Assembly: GCF_009769735.1 (NCBI RefSeq)
Contig: NZ_WSRO01000002.1
Location: 8,295,001 to 8,359,000, forward strand
DNA: 64,000 bases
From: Streptomyces sp. BA2
GTDB lineage: Bacteria > Actinomycetota > Actinomycetes > Streptomycetales > Streptomycetaceae
Direction: 5' to 3'
Below, one piece after another: positions 1 to 9,001 of the stretch (within the stretch, counting starts at the first letter, position 1; the number at the start of each line of letters is the position of its first letter). Made by a program: the position numbers and the translations under genes. Under the pieces are notes generated by a model. It searched no databases. It was not told where the DNA came from and saw nothing but the letters and a program-made list of their open reading frames with translations.

Positions 1-120
1 GGAGTTGGAGGACGTACGTCGCTGTCAGTGCGATGGCGCGGTCCGCGTCCTGTGCCAGTTCTACGAGGGCGGCTGACGCCTTCGCCCCAGGGATGCCCGC
101 TAGCGCCGGGGTCGGTCGCC
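1..120 (-). repeat. Partial second copy of the 3' end of the MerR-HEAT gene
   Basis: Bases 1-120 match bases 215-334 closely, with only scattered mismatches, at an offset of 214 bp. On the minus strand the copy encodes the same closing HEAT helix as the neighbouring gene (LAGIPGAKASAALVELAQ against LAGIPGSKASAALMELAQ). The offset is not a multiple of three, so the copy is out of frame with the intact gene and follows its stop codon. It runs off the window edge, so it may be the tail of a second HEAT gene or a local partial duplication. Confidence 0.8.
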
Positions 121-179
121 CGCCTGCGGTCGGGGTCGGCGCCGGGGTGGGCCCGCCCTCCGGCTGTCCGGCGTGGGCG

Positions 180-1232
180 TCATCCGTCGTTGTGCGTTCC
201 GTAGTTTGTGTCCCGGAGTTGGAGGACGTACGTCGCTGTCAGTGCGACGGCGCGGTCCGCGTCCTGTGCCAGTTCCATGAGGGCGGCTGACGCCTTCGAC
301 CCAGGGATGCCCGCAAGCGCCTGGGTCAGTCGCCCGCGTGCGGGCGCTTCCGCGGTGTCGTGGGCGAGGCGGGCGACCAGCCTGGTCGAGATCTGATCCG
401 CCGTGGCGGTGTCGCTCGCCAGCACGCTCAGCGCATCGGCCGCGTCGGTGTCGTTCCTTCCCTCCACGATCATGTCGACGAGCGTCGGGACCGCGTCGGC
501 CACCCCGCGTGTACCGAGTGCCAGCGCCGCATGCCCCCGGACCACGACGTCAGGGTTCACGAGAGCGTCCCGCAGTCGCGCCGTGGCCTCACCGGACCCA
601 CCAGTCCCACTAGCCTCATCGTCGGGCAGCTCGGCGAGGGACTGAACTGCCCGTTCCCGCACCGCGGACACCGGTGAGCCGAGGCCCTCGGCCAGGAGGG
701 CCGGGGCGCCGTCGCCCGATCGGGCCAGCGCCCAGCGAAGGGCCCCGGCGACGTTCGGATCCGCCTCGCTCAGGGCCGCGTCGACCAGGGCCTCCACCGG
801 CACCGGAACCTCGTCGACCGAGGAAAGGGCAGCGCGCTGGCGCGTGTCGGCGTTCTTCGACCCCAGTGCCTGGAGGAGCGCGACGACCTGGAGGACGTCC
901 TCCCAGCCGGTGGGGTCCGCGGCATCGATCCGGCGAAGCCGCGTGAGCAAGTCGGTCTCGGCCGCGATGCGTTCACGCGTCTGACGGACGAGATCGCCGA
1001 CGAGCGTCGACGGCGTGAAGCCGGGATCGTCGAGCGCGCGCCCGATCTCACGCAGCGAAAGACCCAGTGACCGCAGGCTCTCGACATGGAAGATCCGCCG
1101 GATGTCCTCTCCGGAGTACTCCCGGTAGCCGGAGCCGGTACGGCCCGAGGGCCGTACCAGACCGAGCGACTCGTAATGCCGGAGCATGCGGGCACTTACC
1201 CCGGACCGTCGCGACACCTCACCGATCAGCAC
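180..1232 (-). CDS. MerR-family regulator with C-terminal HEAT repeats
   Basis: A 350-residue protein. Residues 1-70 form a MerR winged helix-turn-helix (SGVSARMLRHYESLGLVRP, then the GYREY wing), as in one-component regulators that untwist spaced promoters. The usual short effector domain is replaced by about 200 residues of alternating helices rich in Ala/Leu, with repeated 'AL..LG..GDAVP' patterns typical of HEAT repeats, so the input is probably a protein rather than a metal or small molecule. The start is GTG. It overlaps the end of the preceding HEAT-protein gene by 7 bp, so the two are translationally coupled and may form a complex. Its 3' end is partly duplicated downstream. The family call is firm; the signal sensed is unknown. 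Confidence 0.85.
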   Translation of the reverse strand: MLIGEVSRRSGVSARMLRHYESLGLVRPSGRTGSGYREYSGEDIRRIFHVESLRSLGLSLREIGRALDDPGFTPSTLVGDLVRQTRERIAAETDLLTRLRRIDAADPTGWEDVLQVVALLQALGSKNADTRQRAALSSVDEVPVPVEALVDAALSEADPNVAGALRWALARSGDGAPALLAEGLGSPVSAVRERAVQSLAELPDDEASGTGGSGEATARLRDALVNPDVVVRGHAALALGTRGVADAVPTLVDMIVEGRNDTDAADALSVLASDTATADQISTRLVARLAHDTAEAPARGRLTQALAGIPGSKASAALMELAQDADRAVALTATYVLQLRDTNYGTHNDG

Positions 1233-1906
1233 GCCCCATTGTCCCCCCGGCCGGACCCGCCGAGGGCCACGGCGCGTTTCGCCTCCTCGATCGCGAACTC
1301 GAACCCGGCGTCCGGATCCCGCAGCAGCCGCTCTGTGGCGAGCGCGTGCGCCCGCATGCCCGGGTCGGGGGCCTTCGCCGCGGCACGCAGAGCCGGCACG
1401 ATCGTTTCACCCAGCGCGACCAGCGCTCGGCTGAGGCTCAGCTGCGTCTCCCGCCCACCGCGCCCGAGCTGCGTCGCCAACACCGTGGCCAAGGCGGACT
1501 CCTCGCCCTCCGGTACGAGCACGACCGCGGCCCGCCAGGCGCTCCGCGCCACCTCGTCGTCGGCGTCGGACAGGAGCGCCCGTGTGATGACCGGCCACGC
1601 CTGCCGGTCCCCGATCTTGGACAGCGTGTGCAGCGCCTGGCTCCGTGCCTGCGCACGCTGCGAGCGAGCTTCGCGGATCAGCGCGGGGAGCGTCACGGAC
1701 ACCGGGTGGCGGGTGAGCGCCCAGGTCAGCATGTCGCGAACGAAGAACTCGGGCTCGATCGCGCACCGCTCGACGAGTGCCTCGACGCAGCGCGGGTCGG
1801 GCGCCGTGCCAACCGCGAGAGCGGCCCGAAGCCGCACGGACGGGCGACCGTCCGCCAATCCCTGGAGCGCTCGCACCGCTTCCGTGTCCTGTCTCGTGAC
1901 CGTCAT
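1226..1906 (-). CDS. HEAT-repeat domain protein coupled to the MerR-HEAT regulator
   Basis: A 226-residue protein made almost wholly of HEAT-like helical pairs ('VRLRAALAVGTAPDPRCVEAL', 'QALHTLSKIGDRQAWPVITRALL'). I chose the ATG at 1906 because an excellent AGGAGGTGGT ribosome site lies just upstream (minus strand of 1911-1920); an in-frame start 13 codons earlier lacks one. There is no signal peptide, membrane segment or catalytic motif, so this is a scaffold or interaction protein. It is the first gene of a two-gene unit with the MerR-HEAT regulator, whose matching HEAT domain suggests hetero-association or antagonism. That role is inference. Confidence 0.8.
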   Translation of the reverse strand: MTVTRQDTEAVRALQGLADGRPSVRLRAALAVGTAPDPRCVEALVERCAIEPEFFVRDMLTWALTRHPVSVTLPALIREARSQRAQARSQALHTLSKIGDRQAWPVITRALLSDADDEVARSAWRAAVVLVPEGEESALATVLATQLGRGGRETQLSLSRALVALGETIVPALRAAAKAPDPGMRAHALATERLLRDPDAGFEFAIEEAKRAVALGGSGRGDNGAC

Positions 1907-1984
1907 CGAGACCACCTCCTCGGCAAGCAGTGAAAGCCTTGTCACCGTGTCAAGGTCAACAGGGCCCGCCCCATCGCCGCGCCC

Positions 1985-2219
1985 CTAGGCCCTGTCGTCA
2001 AACTCCCTCCCCCAGCCTCCGGCCGGGAGGTGCCCCCAGCCCCGCGACGCCATGCACGCACTCTCGCCGCACCGGGCGCAGACCCGAGTACGCCCAGTAC
2101 GAGGGTCTACGCCCGGCACTTCCCCAGCCTCCGGCCGGGGGGGGACCCCCAGAGCACGCACCTGACGCCGCGGGGCCCGCCCTCCGGGCGGACGACGGGA
2201 GTTTGACGACAGGGCCTAG
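1985..2219. mobile_element. MITE-like element with terminal inverted repeats
   Basis: The ends are near-perfect inverted repeats: GCCCTGTCGTCAAACTCCC at the left and GGGAGTTTGACGACAGGGC at the right. Both are bordered by CTAG, which may be a palindromic target duplication. The 235-bp interior has no coding capacity but holds two similar CCAGCCTCCGGCCGGG stretches that could pair. Repeats of this type recur in Streptomyces genomes and are presumed mobilised in trans by an IS transposase. The right-hand CTAG supplies the TAG stop codon of the adjacent GntR gene, so the insertion sits exactly at that gene's end. Confidence 0.75.
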
Positions 2220-2917
2220 TCGTCCAGCTGCGTCCGCAGCCACTCCTCCACCTCGCCCACGTGCGCCGCCGCCGCGGCCCTCGCCGCCTCCGGGTCCCGG
2301 GCGACCAGGGCCCGGTGGATCCGGGCATGCCCGCGGCGGGTGCGTTCGAAGGCGCCCTCCTCCTGGTAGCCGCGCCATACCCGTGCGCGGAACGTGCGTG
2401 ACGACAGGCCCTCCAGGATCGCCGCCATCGTGTCGTTGCCCGCCGCGAAGGCGATCGTGCGGTGGAACGCCAGGTCGTGGGAGAGGATCTCCTCCGGGTC
2501 GTCCGTGGCGTTCATCGCCTCCAAGTGCTTTTCCACGTCAGCCAGTTGATCCGCCGAGATTCGCGCCGCAGCCAGCGCCGTCGCCGTGGATTCGAGGACT
2601 CGGCGTACCTCAAGGAGCTCCACGAGGCGTGGTCCGCGGGACAGGTCCGCCACGACGCCGAAGGTCTCCAGGAGGTCACCGGCTTCCAGCTGGGTGACGT
2701 AGATGCCCGAGCCGTGCCGGGCCTCAAGGACCCCCATCACCGTGAGCGCGCGGATCGCCTCCCGCATGGAGCTGCGCGAGATGCCCAGTTGGGTGGCCAA
2801 GTCCCGTTCCGTGGGGAGTCGTTGGCCCGGTTCGAGCCTGCCCTCGCCGATCATCGCCTTGATCTGCTCGATGGCCCGCCCGGTCACGGTGCCCTTCTGC
2901 GGGCCGGTCTGGTCCAC
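2216..2917 (-). CDS. FadR-subfamily GntR regulator (probable repressor of the fucose operon)
   Basis: About 233 residues. The N-terminal winged HTH contains the GntR signature (LPTERDLATQLGISRSSMREA) and the 'GVLEARHGSGIYV' wing. The C-terminal all-helical FCD domain (residues 90-230) keeps metal-site residues (the 'DLAFHRTIAFAAGN' and 'RGHARIHRALVARD' histidines). The GTG at 2917 is favoured over an upstream GTG because GGAGGAG lies 6 nt before it. The gene is divergent from the sugar importer/catabolic operon, and the shared intergenic region carries a classic TGGTCGGACCA palindrome, so autorepression and operon repression relieved by a sugar acid is the likely scheme (inference). Its stop codon falls in the CTAG border of the adjacent MITE. 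Confidence 0.9.
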   Translation of the reverse strand: MDQTGPQKGTVTGRAIEQIKAMIGEGRLEPGQRLPTERDLATQLGISRSSMREAIRALTVMGVLEARHGSGIYVTQLEAGDLLETFGVVADLSRGPRLVELLEVRRVLESTATALAAARISADQLADVEKHLEAMNATDDPEEILSHDLAFHRTIAFAAGNDTMAAILEGLSSRTFRARVWRGYQEEGAFERTRRGHARIHRALVARDPEAARAAAAAHVGEVEEWLRTQLDD

Positions 2918-2963
2918 GTAACGCTCCTCCACTAGCCGAGTGCGCCGCAGTCTAATCAGAGAT

Positions 2964-2976
2964 GTGGTCGGACCAC
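2964..2976. promoter_or_regulatory. FadR/GntR operator palindrome
   Basis: GTGGTCGGACCAC is a perfect 13-bp palindrome around a central G and matches the TGGT-N3-ACCA operator class of FadR-type GntR proteins. It lies between the divergent GntR gene and the importer operon. A second imperfect half-site, GTGGTCTGAT, lies at 3028-3037, closer to the operon start. Confidence 0.75.
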
Positions 2977-3106
2977 TACGGCTTGAAAGCGGGAAAACTT
3001 GGCGTCGAGGGGTGTTGTGAGCGCCAAGTGGTCTGATAAATATTCGCCCATCAGTCGCTAGGACTCCCGATCCACACTCGACTCACGCTCGATGAGGAGC
3101 CGTCAG

Positions 3107-4192
3107 ATGGCCGGCAGAACAGTGCGCAACAGGTCCAGCAAGGCGGGGACTTCGCGGGCGGCGCGGATCGCCGCCGCGGCGGCCTGCGCGTCCCTCGTGC
3201 TCACGGCATGCGGCAGTACGAAGGACAGCGCGGCGCCCGCGGGCGGGGAAGGCGGTGGGGAGGGCAAGGTCGGCGTGGTGCTGCCGCTGCTGACCTCGCC
3301 GTTCTGGCAGTCGTACAACGACTACGTGCCGAAGATGGCGAAGTCCGAGGACGTCGACGCGATGAAGACCGTCAACTCCAACAGCGACCCCTCGCAGCAG
3401 ATCACCGACATCAACAACCAGCTCAACCAGGGCATCAAGGGACTTGTGGTCGCGCCGCTCGACAGCGCCGCGATCTCCGCAGGACTCGACCAGGCCGAGC
3501 GCAAGGGCGTGCCCGTGGTCGCCGTCGACGTCGCCCCCGAGAAGGGCAAGGTCGCGATGGTCGTGCGAGCCAACAACGTCGCGTACGGCGAGAAGGCCTG
3601 TGACTACCTCGGCGAGCAGGTCAAGACCGGCAAGGTCGTCCAGATCATGGGAGACCTCGCCTCCGTCAACGGCCGTGAGCGCTCCGAGGCGTTCCGCACC
3701 TGCGTGAAGAAGAAGTTCCCCAAGCTTGAGGTGCTTGAAATTCCCGCCAAATGGGAGTCCGACACGGCCGCTTCGAAGCTGGACACGCTGCTCAACTCCA
3801 ACCCCGACATCAAGGGCATCTACATGCAGGCGGGCGGCGTCTACCTCGCGCCCACACTGCAGACCCTGAAGTCCAAGGGAATGCTGAAGAAGGCGGGCGA
3901 GAAGGGGCACATCACCGTCATCTCGAACGACGGCATCCCGCAGGAGTTCGACGCCATCCGCAAGGGCCAGATCGACGCCACCGTCTCGCAGCCCGCCGAC
4001 GCCTACGCCAAGTATGGGATGTACTACATCAAGGCCGCCATGAACGGAAAGAAGTTCAAGCCCGGCCCGACCGACCACGACTCGACCATCGTGAAGCTGC
4101 CCAGCGGCATTCTCGAGGACCAGCTGCCCGCACCGCTGGTCACCAAGGAGAACGTGGACGACTCCAAGCTGTGGGGCAACACGGTCAAATGA
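3107..4192 (+). CDS. Sugar ABC transporter substrate-binding lipoprotein
   Basis: A periplasmic-binding-protein type 1 fold (RbsB/XylF-like) of about 361 residues. The ATG at 3107 is preceded by GAGGAG at 7 nt; an ATG at 3092 overlaps that site and is less likely. The N-terminus has basic residues, a hydrophobic stretch and the lipobox LTAC, with Cys about residue 35, so the mature protein is lipid-anchored. 'GVVLPLLTSPFWQSYNDYV' and 'NQGIKGLVVAPLDS' are typical of pentose/hexose-binding proteins. It is the first gene of the importer-catabolic operon, and its stop overlaps the ATPase start (ATGA). The enzymes downstream suggest the ligand is L-fucose or a related 6-deoxy sugar (inference). 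Confidence 0.9.
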   Translation: MAGRTVRNRSSKAGTSRAARIAAAAACASLVLTACGSTKDSAAPAGGEGGGEGKVGVVLPLLTSPFWQSYNDYVPKMAKSEDVDAMKTVNSNSDPSQQITDINNQLNQGIKGLVVAPLDSAAISAGLDQAERKGVPVVAVDVAPEKGKVAMVVRANNVAYGEKACDYLGEQVKTGKVVQIMGDLASVNGRERSEAFRTCVKKKFPKLEVLEIPAKWESDTAASKLDTLLNSNPDIKGIYMQAGGVYLAPTLQTLKSKGMLKKAGEKGHITVISNDGIPQEFDAIRKGQIDATVSQPADAYAKYGMYYIKAAMNGKKFKPGPTDHDSTIVKLPSGILEDQLPAPLVTKENVDDSKLWGNTVK

Positions 4193-5811
4193 GTACGCCG
4201 ATGACCGAGCCCCCGACCGGCAAGGCGACGACTCCGCTCGTCGAAGCGGCCGGCATAGTCAAGCGGTACGGACCCACCGTCGCCCTCCAGGACGGCCAAC
4301 TGACCGTCCTGCCCGGTGAGTCCCACGCCCTCGTCGGCCGCAACGGCGCGGGCAAGTCCACCCTCGTCACCATCCTCACCGGGCTCCAGGCCCCGGACGC
4401 GGGCACCGTCCTGTTCGACGGTGAGCCCGCGCCGCCGCTCACCGACCGCGACGCCTGGCGCCGCAAGGTGGCCTGCGTCTACCAGAAGCCAACTGTCGTG
4501 CCCGACCTGACCGTTGCCGAGAACCTCTTCATCAACCGGCAGCCCGAGGGGCGCGGCGGCTTCATCAGCTGGCGCAAGCTGCGCGCCCAGGCCGCCGAGG
4601 TGCTCGACACCTGGGACGTGCGGGTCGACCCGGACGCGCGCACCGCCGACCTCAAGGTCGAGGACCGTCAAATGGTGGAGATCGCACGGGCGTTGAGCTT
4701 CGGAGCGCGCTTCATCGTCCTGGACGAGCCCACCGCGCAGCTCGACAACCGTGAGATCGAGCGGCTCTTCACGCGCATGCGGGCGCTCCAGGAGTCCGGG
4801 GTCACCTTCCTCTTCATCTCACATCACCTCCAGGAGGTGTACGAGGTGTGCCAGACCGTCACGGTCCTGCGTGACGCCCGCTGGATCACCACAGCGCCCG
4901 TGGCCGACCTGCCGCGCGCCGCCCTGGTCGAGGCGATGGCGGGCGAGGCCCTGCGGGAGAAGGAAGCCGCCGAGGAGTCCGTCGCCCGGACCGAGGTCCC
5001 CGCCGACGCCCCGGTGATGCTCGACGTCAGGGGCCTCACCAGCGAGTCGTACGCGGACGTCGACCTGACCGTCCGCAAGGGCGAGGTCGTCGGTCTCGCC
5101 GGATCCAGCGGCAGCGGCAAGATCAACCTCGCCGAGACCATCGCGGGACTGCACGCGCCGACCGGCGGAAGCGCCCAACTCGACGGCAAGCGACTGCCGT
5201 TCGGTGACGTCACCGCCACGCTGCGGGCCGGCGTCGGCTGCGTACCGCGCGACCGGCACGACCAGGGCCTGGTCTTCGGGATGACGATCGGCGACAACGC
5301 CACGATGACCGTGCTCGACCGGCTCGGGAAGTACGGCTTCGTCGGCACCGAGCGCAAGCGCGGCTTCGCCGATGAGCTGATCGACCGCCTCGACATCCAC
5401 GCGGAGGGACCCGACCAGCCCGTGTCGGACCTCTCCGGCGGCAACGCCCAGAAGGTCGTCATGGCGCGCGCCCTCGCCTCCGACCCCCGGCTCCTCGTCC
5501 TGATCAACCCCACCGCGGGCGTGGACGTGAAGTCCAAGGAGTCGCTGCTCGCCCGGATGGACAACGCCCGCGAGGACGGCACCGCCGTACTCGTGGTCTC
5601 CGACGAGCTGGACGACCTGCGGCGCTGCGACCGCGTCCTGGTCCTCTTCCACGGCCGGGTCGTCGCGGAGCACGAGGCGGGTTTCACCGACCACGACCTG
5701 ATCGCATCAATCGAGGGGGTGGGCCACACAAGCCCCGTAAGGGGCGCGGGGAACTGCGCGATCAACCCCCACCGGCCCGCGGCCGAAGAACAAGGAGACA
5801 ATCGTGGCTGA
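4189..5811 (+). CDS. Sugar ABC transporter ATP-binding protein (tandem NBD)
   Basis: A 540-residue double ATPase of the RbsA/MglA type. NBD1 has an intact Walker A (GRNGAGKST, about residue 49) and Walker B (FIVLDEP, about 174), but its signature is degenerate (LKVEDRQ). NBD2 has an altered Walker A (GSSGSGKIN, about 305) and a Walker B lacking acidic residues (LLVLINPTAGVD, about 434), but an intact LSGGN signature. One composite site is therefore canonical and the other degenerate. The start overlaps the binding-protein stop (ATGA), and the end overlaps the permease start by 8 bp. The last 25 or so residues are encoded by an interspersed GC-rich repeat. Confidence 0.93.
   Translation: MSTPMTEPPTGKATTPLVEAAGIVKRYGPTVALQDGQLTVLPGESHALVGRNGAGKSTLVTILTGLQAPDAGTVLFDGEPAPPLTDRDAWRRKVACVYQKPTVVPDLTVAENLFINRQPEGRGGFISWRKLRAQAAEVLDTWDVRVDPDARTADLKVEDRQMVEIARALSFGARFIVLDEPTAQLDNREIERLFTRMRALQESGVTFLFISHHLQEVYEVCQTVTVLRDARWITTAPVADLPRAALVEAMAGEALREKEAAEESVARTEVPADAPVMLDVRGLTSESYADVDLTVRKGEVVGLAGSSGSGKINLAETIAGLHAPTGGSAQLDGKRLPFGDVTATLRAGVGCVPRDRHDQGLVFGMTIGDNATMTVLDRLGKYGFVGTERKRGFADELIDRLDIHAEGPDQPVSDLSGGNAQKVVMARALASDPRLLVLINPTAGVDVKSKESLLARMDNAREDGTAVLVVSDELDDLRRCDRVLVLFHGRVVAEHEAGFTDHDLIASIEGVGHTSPVRGAGNCAINPHRPAAEEQGDNRG
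5732..5780 (+). repeat. Interspersed GC-rich repeat inside the ATPase C-terminus
   Basis: This stretch contains GGGGCGCGGGGAACTGCGCG followed by an A/C-rich tail ending in CACCGGCCC. The same unit occurs as an inverted pair at 36847-36949 and in reverse at 41388-41426. Here it is read through, giving the ATPase a tail (RGAGNCAINPHRP) with no counterpart in the nucleotide-binding fold. Confidence 0.75.
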
Positions 5812-6841
5812 CACGAAGGCCCCGGCCGCACAGGCTGCCCCCGCAAAGAAAGGCACTGCCGAAAGCCGCGCAGCGAAAAGCATCATGCTGCGTCGCGCAC
5901 GCGAACTCGCCCTGGTCCCCGCCCTGTTGCTCCTCATGCTGCTCGGCGCGCTGGTCAACGACTCCTTCCTCACGGAGCGGAACATCATCTCCATCCTGGG
6001 AGCGTCCGCCGCCCTCGCCATGGTCGTGCTCGCCGAGTCGCTCGTCCTCATCACCGGCAAGTTCGACCTGTCCCTCGAATCGGTCGTCGGGATCGCGCCC
6101 GCCGTCGGCGCGCTGCTCGTGCTGCCCGCCGCCCAGGCCGGATTCGGCACCGAGATGCCCGCCGTGGTGGCACTGCTCGCGATCGTCGTCGTCGGCGCGG
6201 TCATCGGCGCCTTCAACGGCATCCTCGTGGTGAAGCTCAAGCTCAACGCCTTCATCGTCACGCTCGCCATGCTCATCGTGCTGCGCGGGCTGCTCGTCGG
6301 CGCGACCGAGGGCAAGACGCTCTTCGGCATGCCCGACGCCTTCTACACCCTCGCCACCTCGACGTTCCTGACCATCCCGCTCTCGGTGTGGATAGCCGCC
6401 CTCGCCTTCGGCATCGCGGGCTTCGTCCTCAAGTACCACCGCGTGGGGCGCGCCCTGTACGCGATCGGCGGCAACGCCGAGGCGGCACGCGCCGCCGGCA
6501 TCCGCGTCGAGCGCGTCATGCTCGGCGTGTTCATCGTCGCCGGCTGCCTCGCCGCCGTCGGCGGACTCATGCAGACCGGCTACGTCGGCGCGATCAACGC
6601 CAACCAGGGCCAGAACATGATCTTCACCGTGTTCGCGGCCGCGGTCATCGGCGGCATCAGCCTCGACGGCGGCAAGGGCACCATGTTCGGCGCCCTCACC
6701 GGCGTCCTGCTGCTCGGCGTCGTACAGAACCTGCTCACTCTCGCCCAGGTGCCGTCCTTCTGGATCCAGGCCATCTACGGCGGAATCATCCTGGTCGCCC
6801 TGATGATCGCGCGCGTCACCACCGGCCGCGCACAGGACTGA
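5804..6841 (+). CDS. Sugar ABC transporter permease (RbsC/BPD_transp_2 type)
   Basis: 345 residues with a cytoplasmic Ala/Lys-rich leader and about ten hydrophobic segments. It carries the family hallmarks '[17 protein letters not shown]', '[18 protein letters not shown]' and '[12 protein letters not shown]', the EAA-like loop that contacts the ATPase. The GTG start has AAGGAG 6-7 nt upstream and overlaps the end of the ATPase gene. With the binding protein and the double ATPase it completes a CUT2-type importer in which the permease acts as a homodimer. No second permease gene is present or needed. Confidence 0.92.
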   Translation: MADTKAPAAQAAPAKKGTAESRAAKSIMLRRARELALVPALLLLMLLGALVNDSFLTERNIISILGASAALAMVVLAESLVLITGKFDLSLESVVGIAPAVGALLVLPAAQAGFGTEMPAVVALLAIVVVGAVIGAFNGILVVKLKLNAFIVTLAMLIVLRGLLVGATEGKTLFGMPDAFYTLATSTFLTIPLSVWIAALAFGIAGFVLKYHRVGRALYAIGGNAEAARAAGIRVERVMLGVFIVAGCLAAVGGLMQTGYVGAINANQGQNMIFTVFAAAVIGGISLDGGKGTMFGALTGVLLLGVVQNLLTLAQVPSFWIQAIYGGIILVALMIARVTTGRAQD

Positions 6842-6890
6842 CCCCGCTCCGGGTTCCCCGTCTCCTTGCCCCTTTCCGGAAAGGCATCCT

Positions 6891-8231
6891 GTGTCCCCGA
6901 CTCCCGCCCGCATCACCGCGGTTGACACCTATGACGTACGGTTCCCGACCTCACGGGAGCTCGACGGATCCGACGCGATGAACCCGGACCCCGACTACTC
7001 CGCCGCCTACGTGGTCCTGCGTACCGACGCCGACGACGGCCTGGAGGGGCACGGCTTCACCTTCACCATCGGGCGTGGAAACGACGTCCAGGTCGCCGCG
7101 ATCGAGGCGCTGCGCCACCACGTCCTCGGCCGGTCCGTCGAGGAACTCTGCGCCGATCCGGGGACGTTGAACCGCGACCTGATCGGGGACAGCCAACTGC
7201 GCTGGCTCGGGCCCGAGAAGGGCGTGATGCACATGGCCATCGGCGCCGTCGTCAACGCGCTGTGGGACCTGGCGGCCAAGCGTGCGCGCAAGCCGCTGTG
7301 GCGGTTCCTCGCGGACGCCGCGCCCCAGTGGCTGGTCTCCCAGATCGACTTCCGCTACATCGCGGACGCCCTCACCCCGCAAGAGGCCCTGGACATGCTC
7401 CAGTCGGGCCGCCACGGGGCCGCGGAGCGGGAAGCCCTGCTGCTGGAGCGCGGCTACCCCGGCTACACAACGTCACCGGGCTGGCTCGGATACAGCGACG
7501 AGAAGCTGACCCGCCTGGCGCGGCAGGCCGTGGCGGACGGCTTCACCCAGATCAAGCTGAAGGTCGGCGCGGACCTCGCGGACGACGTACGCCGCTGCCG
7601 CACCGCCCGCGAGGCGATCGGGCCCGGCATCCGGATGGCGATCGACGCCAACCAGCGCTGGAACATCGGTGAGGCCGTCGAATGGACGCGCGCCCTGGCG
7701 GAGTTCGACCCGTACTGGGTCGAGGAGCCCACAAGCCCCGACGACGTCCTCGGCCACGCGGCGATCCGCAAGGCGGTCGCCCCGGTCAAGGTCGCCACCG
7801 GCGAGCACGTGCAGAACCGCATCGTCTTCAAGCAGCTCCTCCAGGCGGGCGCCATCGACGTGCTCCAGATCGACGCCGCTCGTGTCGGCGGCGTCAACGA
7901 GAACCTCGCGATCCTGCTGCTCGCCGCCAAGTTCGGCGTCCCGGTCTGCCCGCACGCCGGTGGCGTGGGCCTGTGCGAGCTCGTCCAGCACCTGTCGATG
8001 TTCGACTACGTGGCACTGTCCGGCACCACCGAGAACCGCGTCATCGAGTACGTCGACCATCTTCACGACCACTTCATCGACCCGGTCGTGCTCCGCGAGG
8101 GCCACTACCTGGCACCCTCCGCGCCGGGCTTCTCGGCCACCATGCGGGCCGATGCCCTCGCCGAATTCACCTATCCGGACGGCGCCTTCTGGGCCGCCGA
8201 CCTCGCTCAGGGCAAGGGAGCAGCCGCATGA
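6891..8231 (+). CDS. L-fuconate dehydratase (enolase superfamily)
   Basis: 446 residues, the expected length for FucD. The N-terminal capping domain carries '[20 protein letters not shown]', characteristic of fuconate dehydratases. The barrel has the KxK base motif (IKLKVG, about residue 220), metal ligands ([20 protein letters not shown]) and the opposite base His in 'CPHAGGVGL'. The reaction is L-fuconate to 2-keto-3-deoxy-L-fuconate. GTG start with a GAAAGG site. Its stop overlaps the SDR start (ATGA), so dehydratase and next-step dehydrogenase are made together. The specificity call rests on motif pattern and gene context; related sugar acids such as D-arabinonate are possible. Confidence 0.88.
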   Translation: MSPTPARITAVDTYDVRFPTSRELDGSDAMNPDPDYSAAYVVLRTDADDGLEGHGFTFTIGRGNDVQVAAIEALRHHVLGRSVEELCADPGTLNRDLIGDSQLRWLGPEKGVMHMAIGAVVNALWDLAAKRARKPLWRFLADAAPQWLVSQIDFRYIADALTPQEALDMLQSGRHGAAEREALLLERGYPGYTTSPGWLGYSDEKLTRLARQAVADGFTQIKLKVGADLADDVRRCRTAREAIGPGIRMAIDANQRWNIGEAVEWTRALAEFDPYWVEEPTSPDDVLGHAAIRKAVAPVKVATGEHVQNRIVFKQLLQAGAIDVLQIDAARVGGVNENLAILLLAAKFGVPVCPHAGGVGLCELVQHLSMFDYVALSGTTENRVIEYVDHLHDHFIDPVVLREGHYLAPSAPGFSATMRADALAEFTYPDGAFWAADLAQGKGAAA

Positions 8232-9001
8232 CGGACGCCCAGGACTTCCAGGACTTCGAGGGCTTGAAGGCCCTGGTCACCGGCGGAGCCTCCGGCATCG
8301 GGCGGGCCACCGCCGAGCTGCTCGCCGCGCGCGGCGCCCACGTCGCCGTGCTCGACCTGGATCCGAGCAGCGTGGAGAAGCCGCTCACCGGCCACCGCGC
8401 CGACGTCTCCGACGACGCCTCGGTGCGCGAAGCCGTCGCCGCCGCGGTGGCCGGCCTCGGTGGACTCGACGTACTGATCAACAATGCGGGGATCGGCGCG
8501 CAGGGCACCGTCGAGGACAACGACGACGACCAGTGGCACAGGGTGCTCGACGTGAACGTCCTCGGGATCGTGCGCACCACCCGCGCCGCCCTTCCGCACC
8601 TCAGGGACTCCCACCACGCGGCGATCGTCAACACCTGCTCCATAGCCGCCACGGCCGGTCTGCCGCAGCGCGCCCTCTACTCGGCGTCCAAGGGCGCGGT
8701 GCTCTCCCTGACACTCGCCATGGCCGCGGACCACGTACGCGAAGGGGTGCGCGTCAACTGCGTCAACCCCGGCACCGTCGACACCCCGTGGGTCGGCCGC
8801 CTGCTGGACTCCGCGCCCGACCCGGCGGCCGAACGTGCCGCGCTCGAAGCCCGGCAGCCGACCGGGCGACTCGTGTCGGCGGATCAAGTCGCGGGCGCCA
8901 TCGCCTACTTGGCGAGCCCGCTCTCCGGCGCGACGACCGGCACCGCGCTCGCTGTCGACGGCGGCATGCAGGGCCTGCGACTGCGCCCGGCGGGCCAGTG
9001 A
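8228..9001 (+). CDS. SDR oxidoreductase, probable 2-keto-3-deoxy-L-fuconate dehydrogenase
   Basis: 257 residues of classical short-chain dehydrogenase. The dinucleotide site is TGGASGIG, an Asp in 'VLDLDPS' suggests NAD rather than NADP, and there are a structural NNAG, the YSASK catalytic pair and the usual '[13 protein letters not shown]' segment. It sits immediately after fuconate dehydratase with a 4-bp overlap, where the pathway needs oxidation of the C4 hydroxyl of 2-keto-3-deoxy-L-fuconate to the 2,4-diketo acid. The assignment is by context; a role as L-fucose dehydrogenase instead cannot be excluded because both are NAD-linked oxidations. Confidence 0.8.
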   Translation: MTDAQDFQDFEGLKALVTGGASGIGRATAELLAARGAHVAVLDLDPSSVEKPLTGHRADVSDDASVREAVAAAVAGLGGLDVLINNAGIGAQGTVEDNDDDQWHRVLDVNVLGIVRTTRAALPHLRDSHHAAIVNTCSIAATAGLPQRALYSASKGAVLSLTLAMAADHVREGVRVNCVNPGTVDTPWVGRLLDSAPDPAAERAALEARQPTGRLVSADQVAGAIAYLASPLSGATTGTALAVDGGMQGLRLRPAGQ

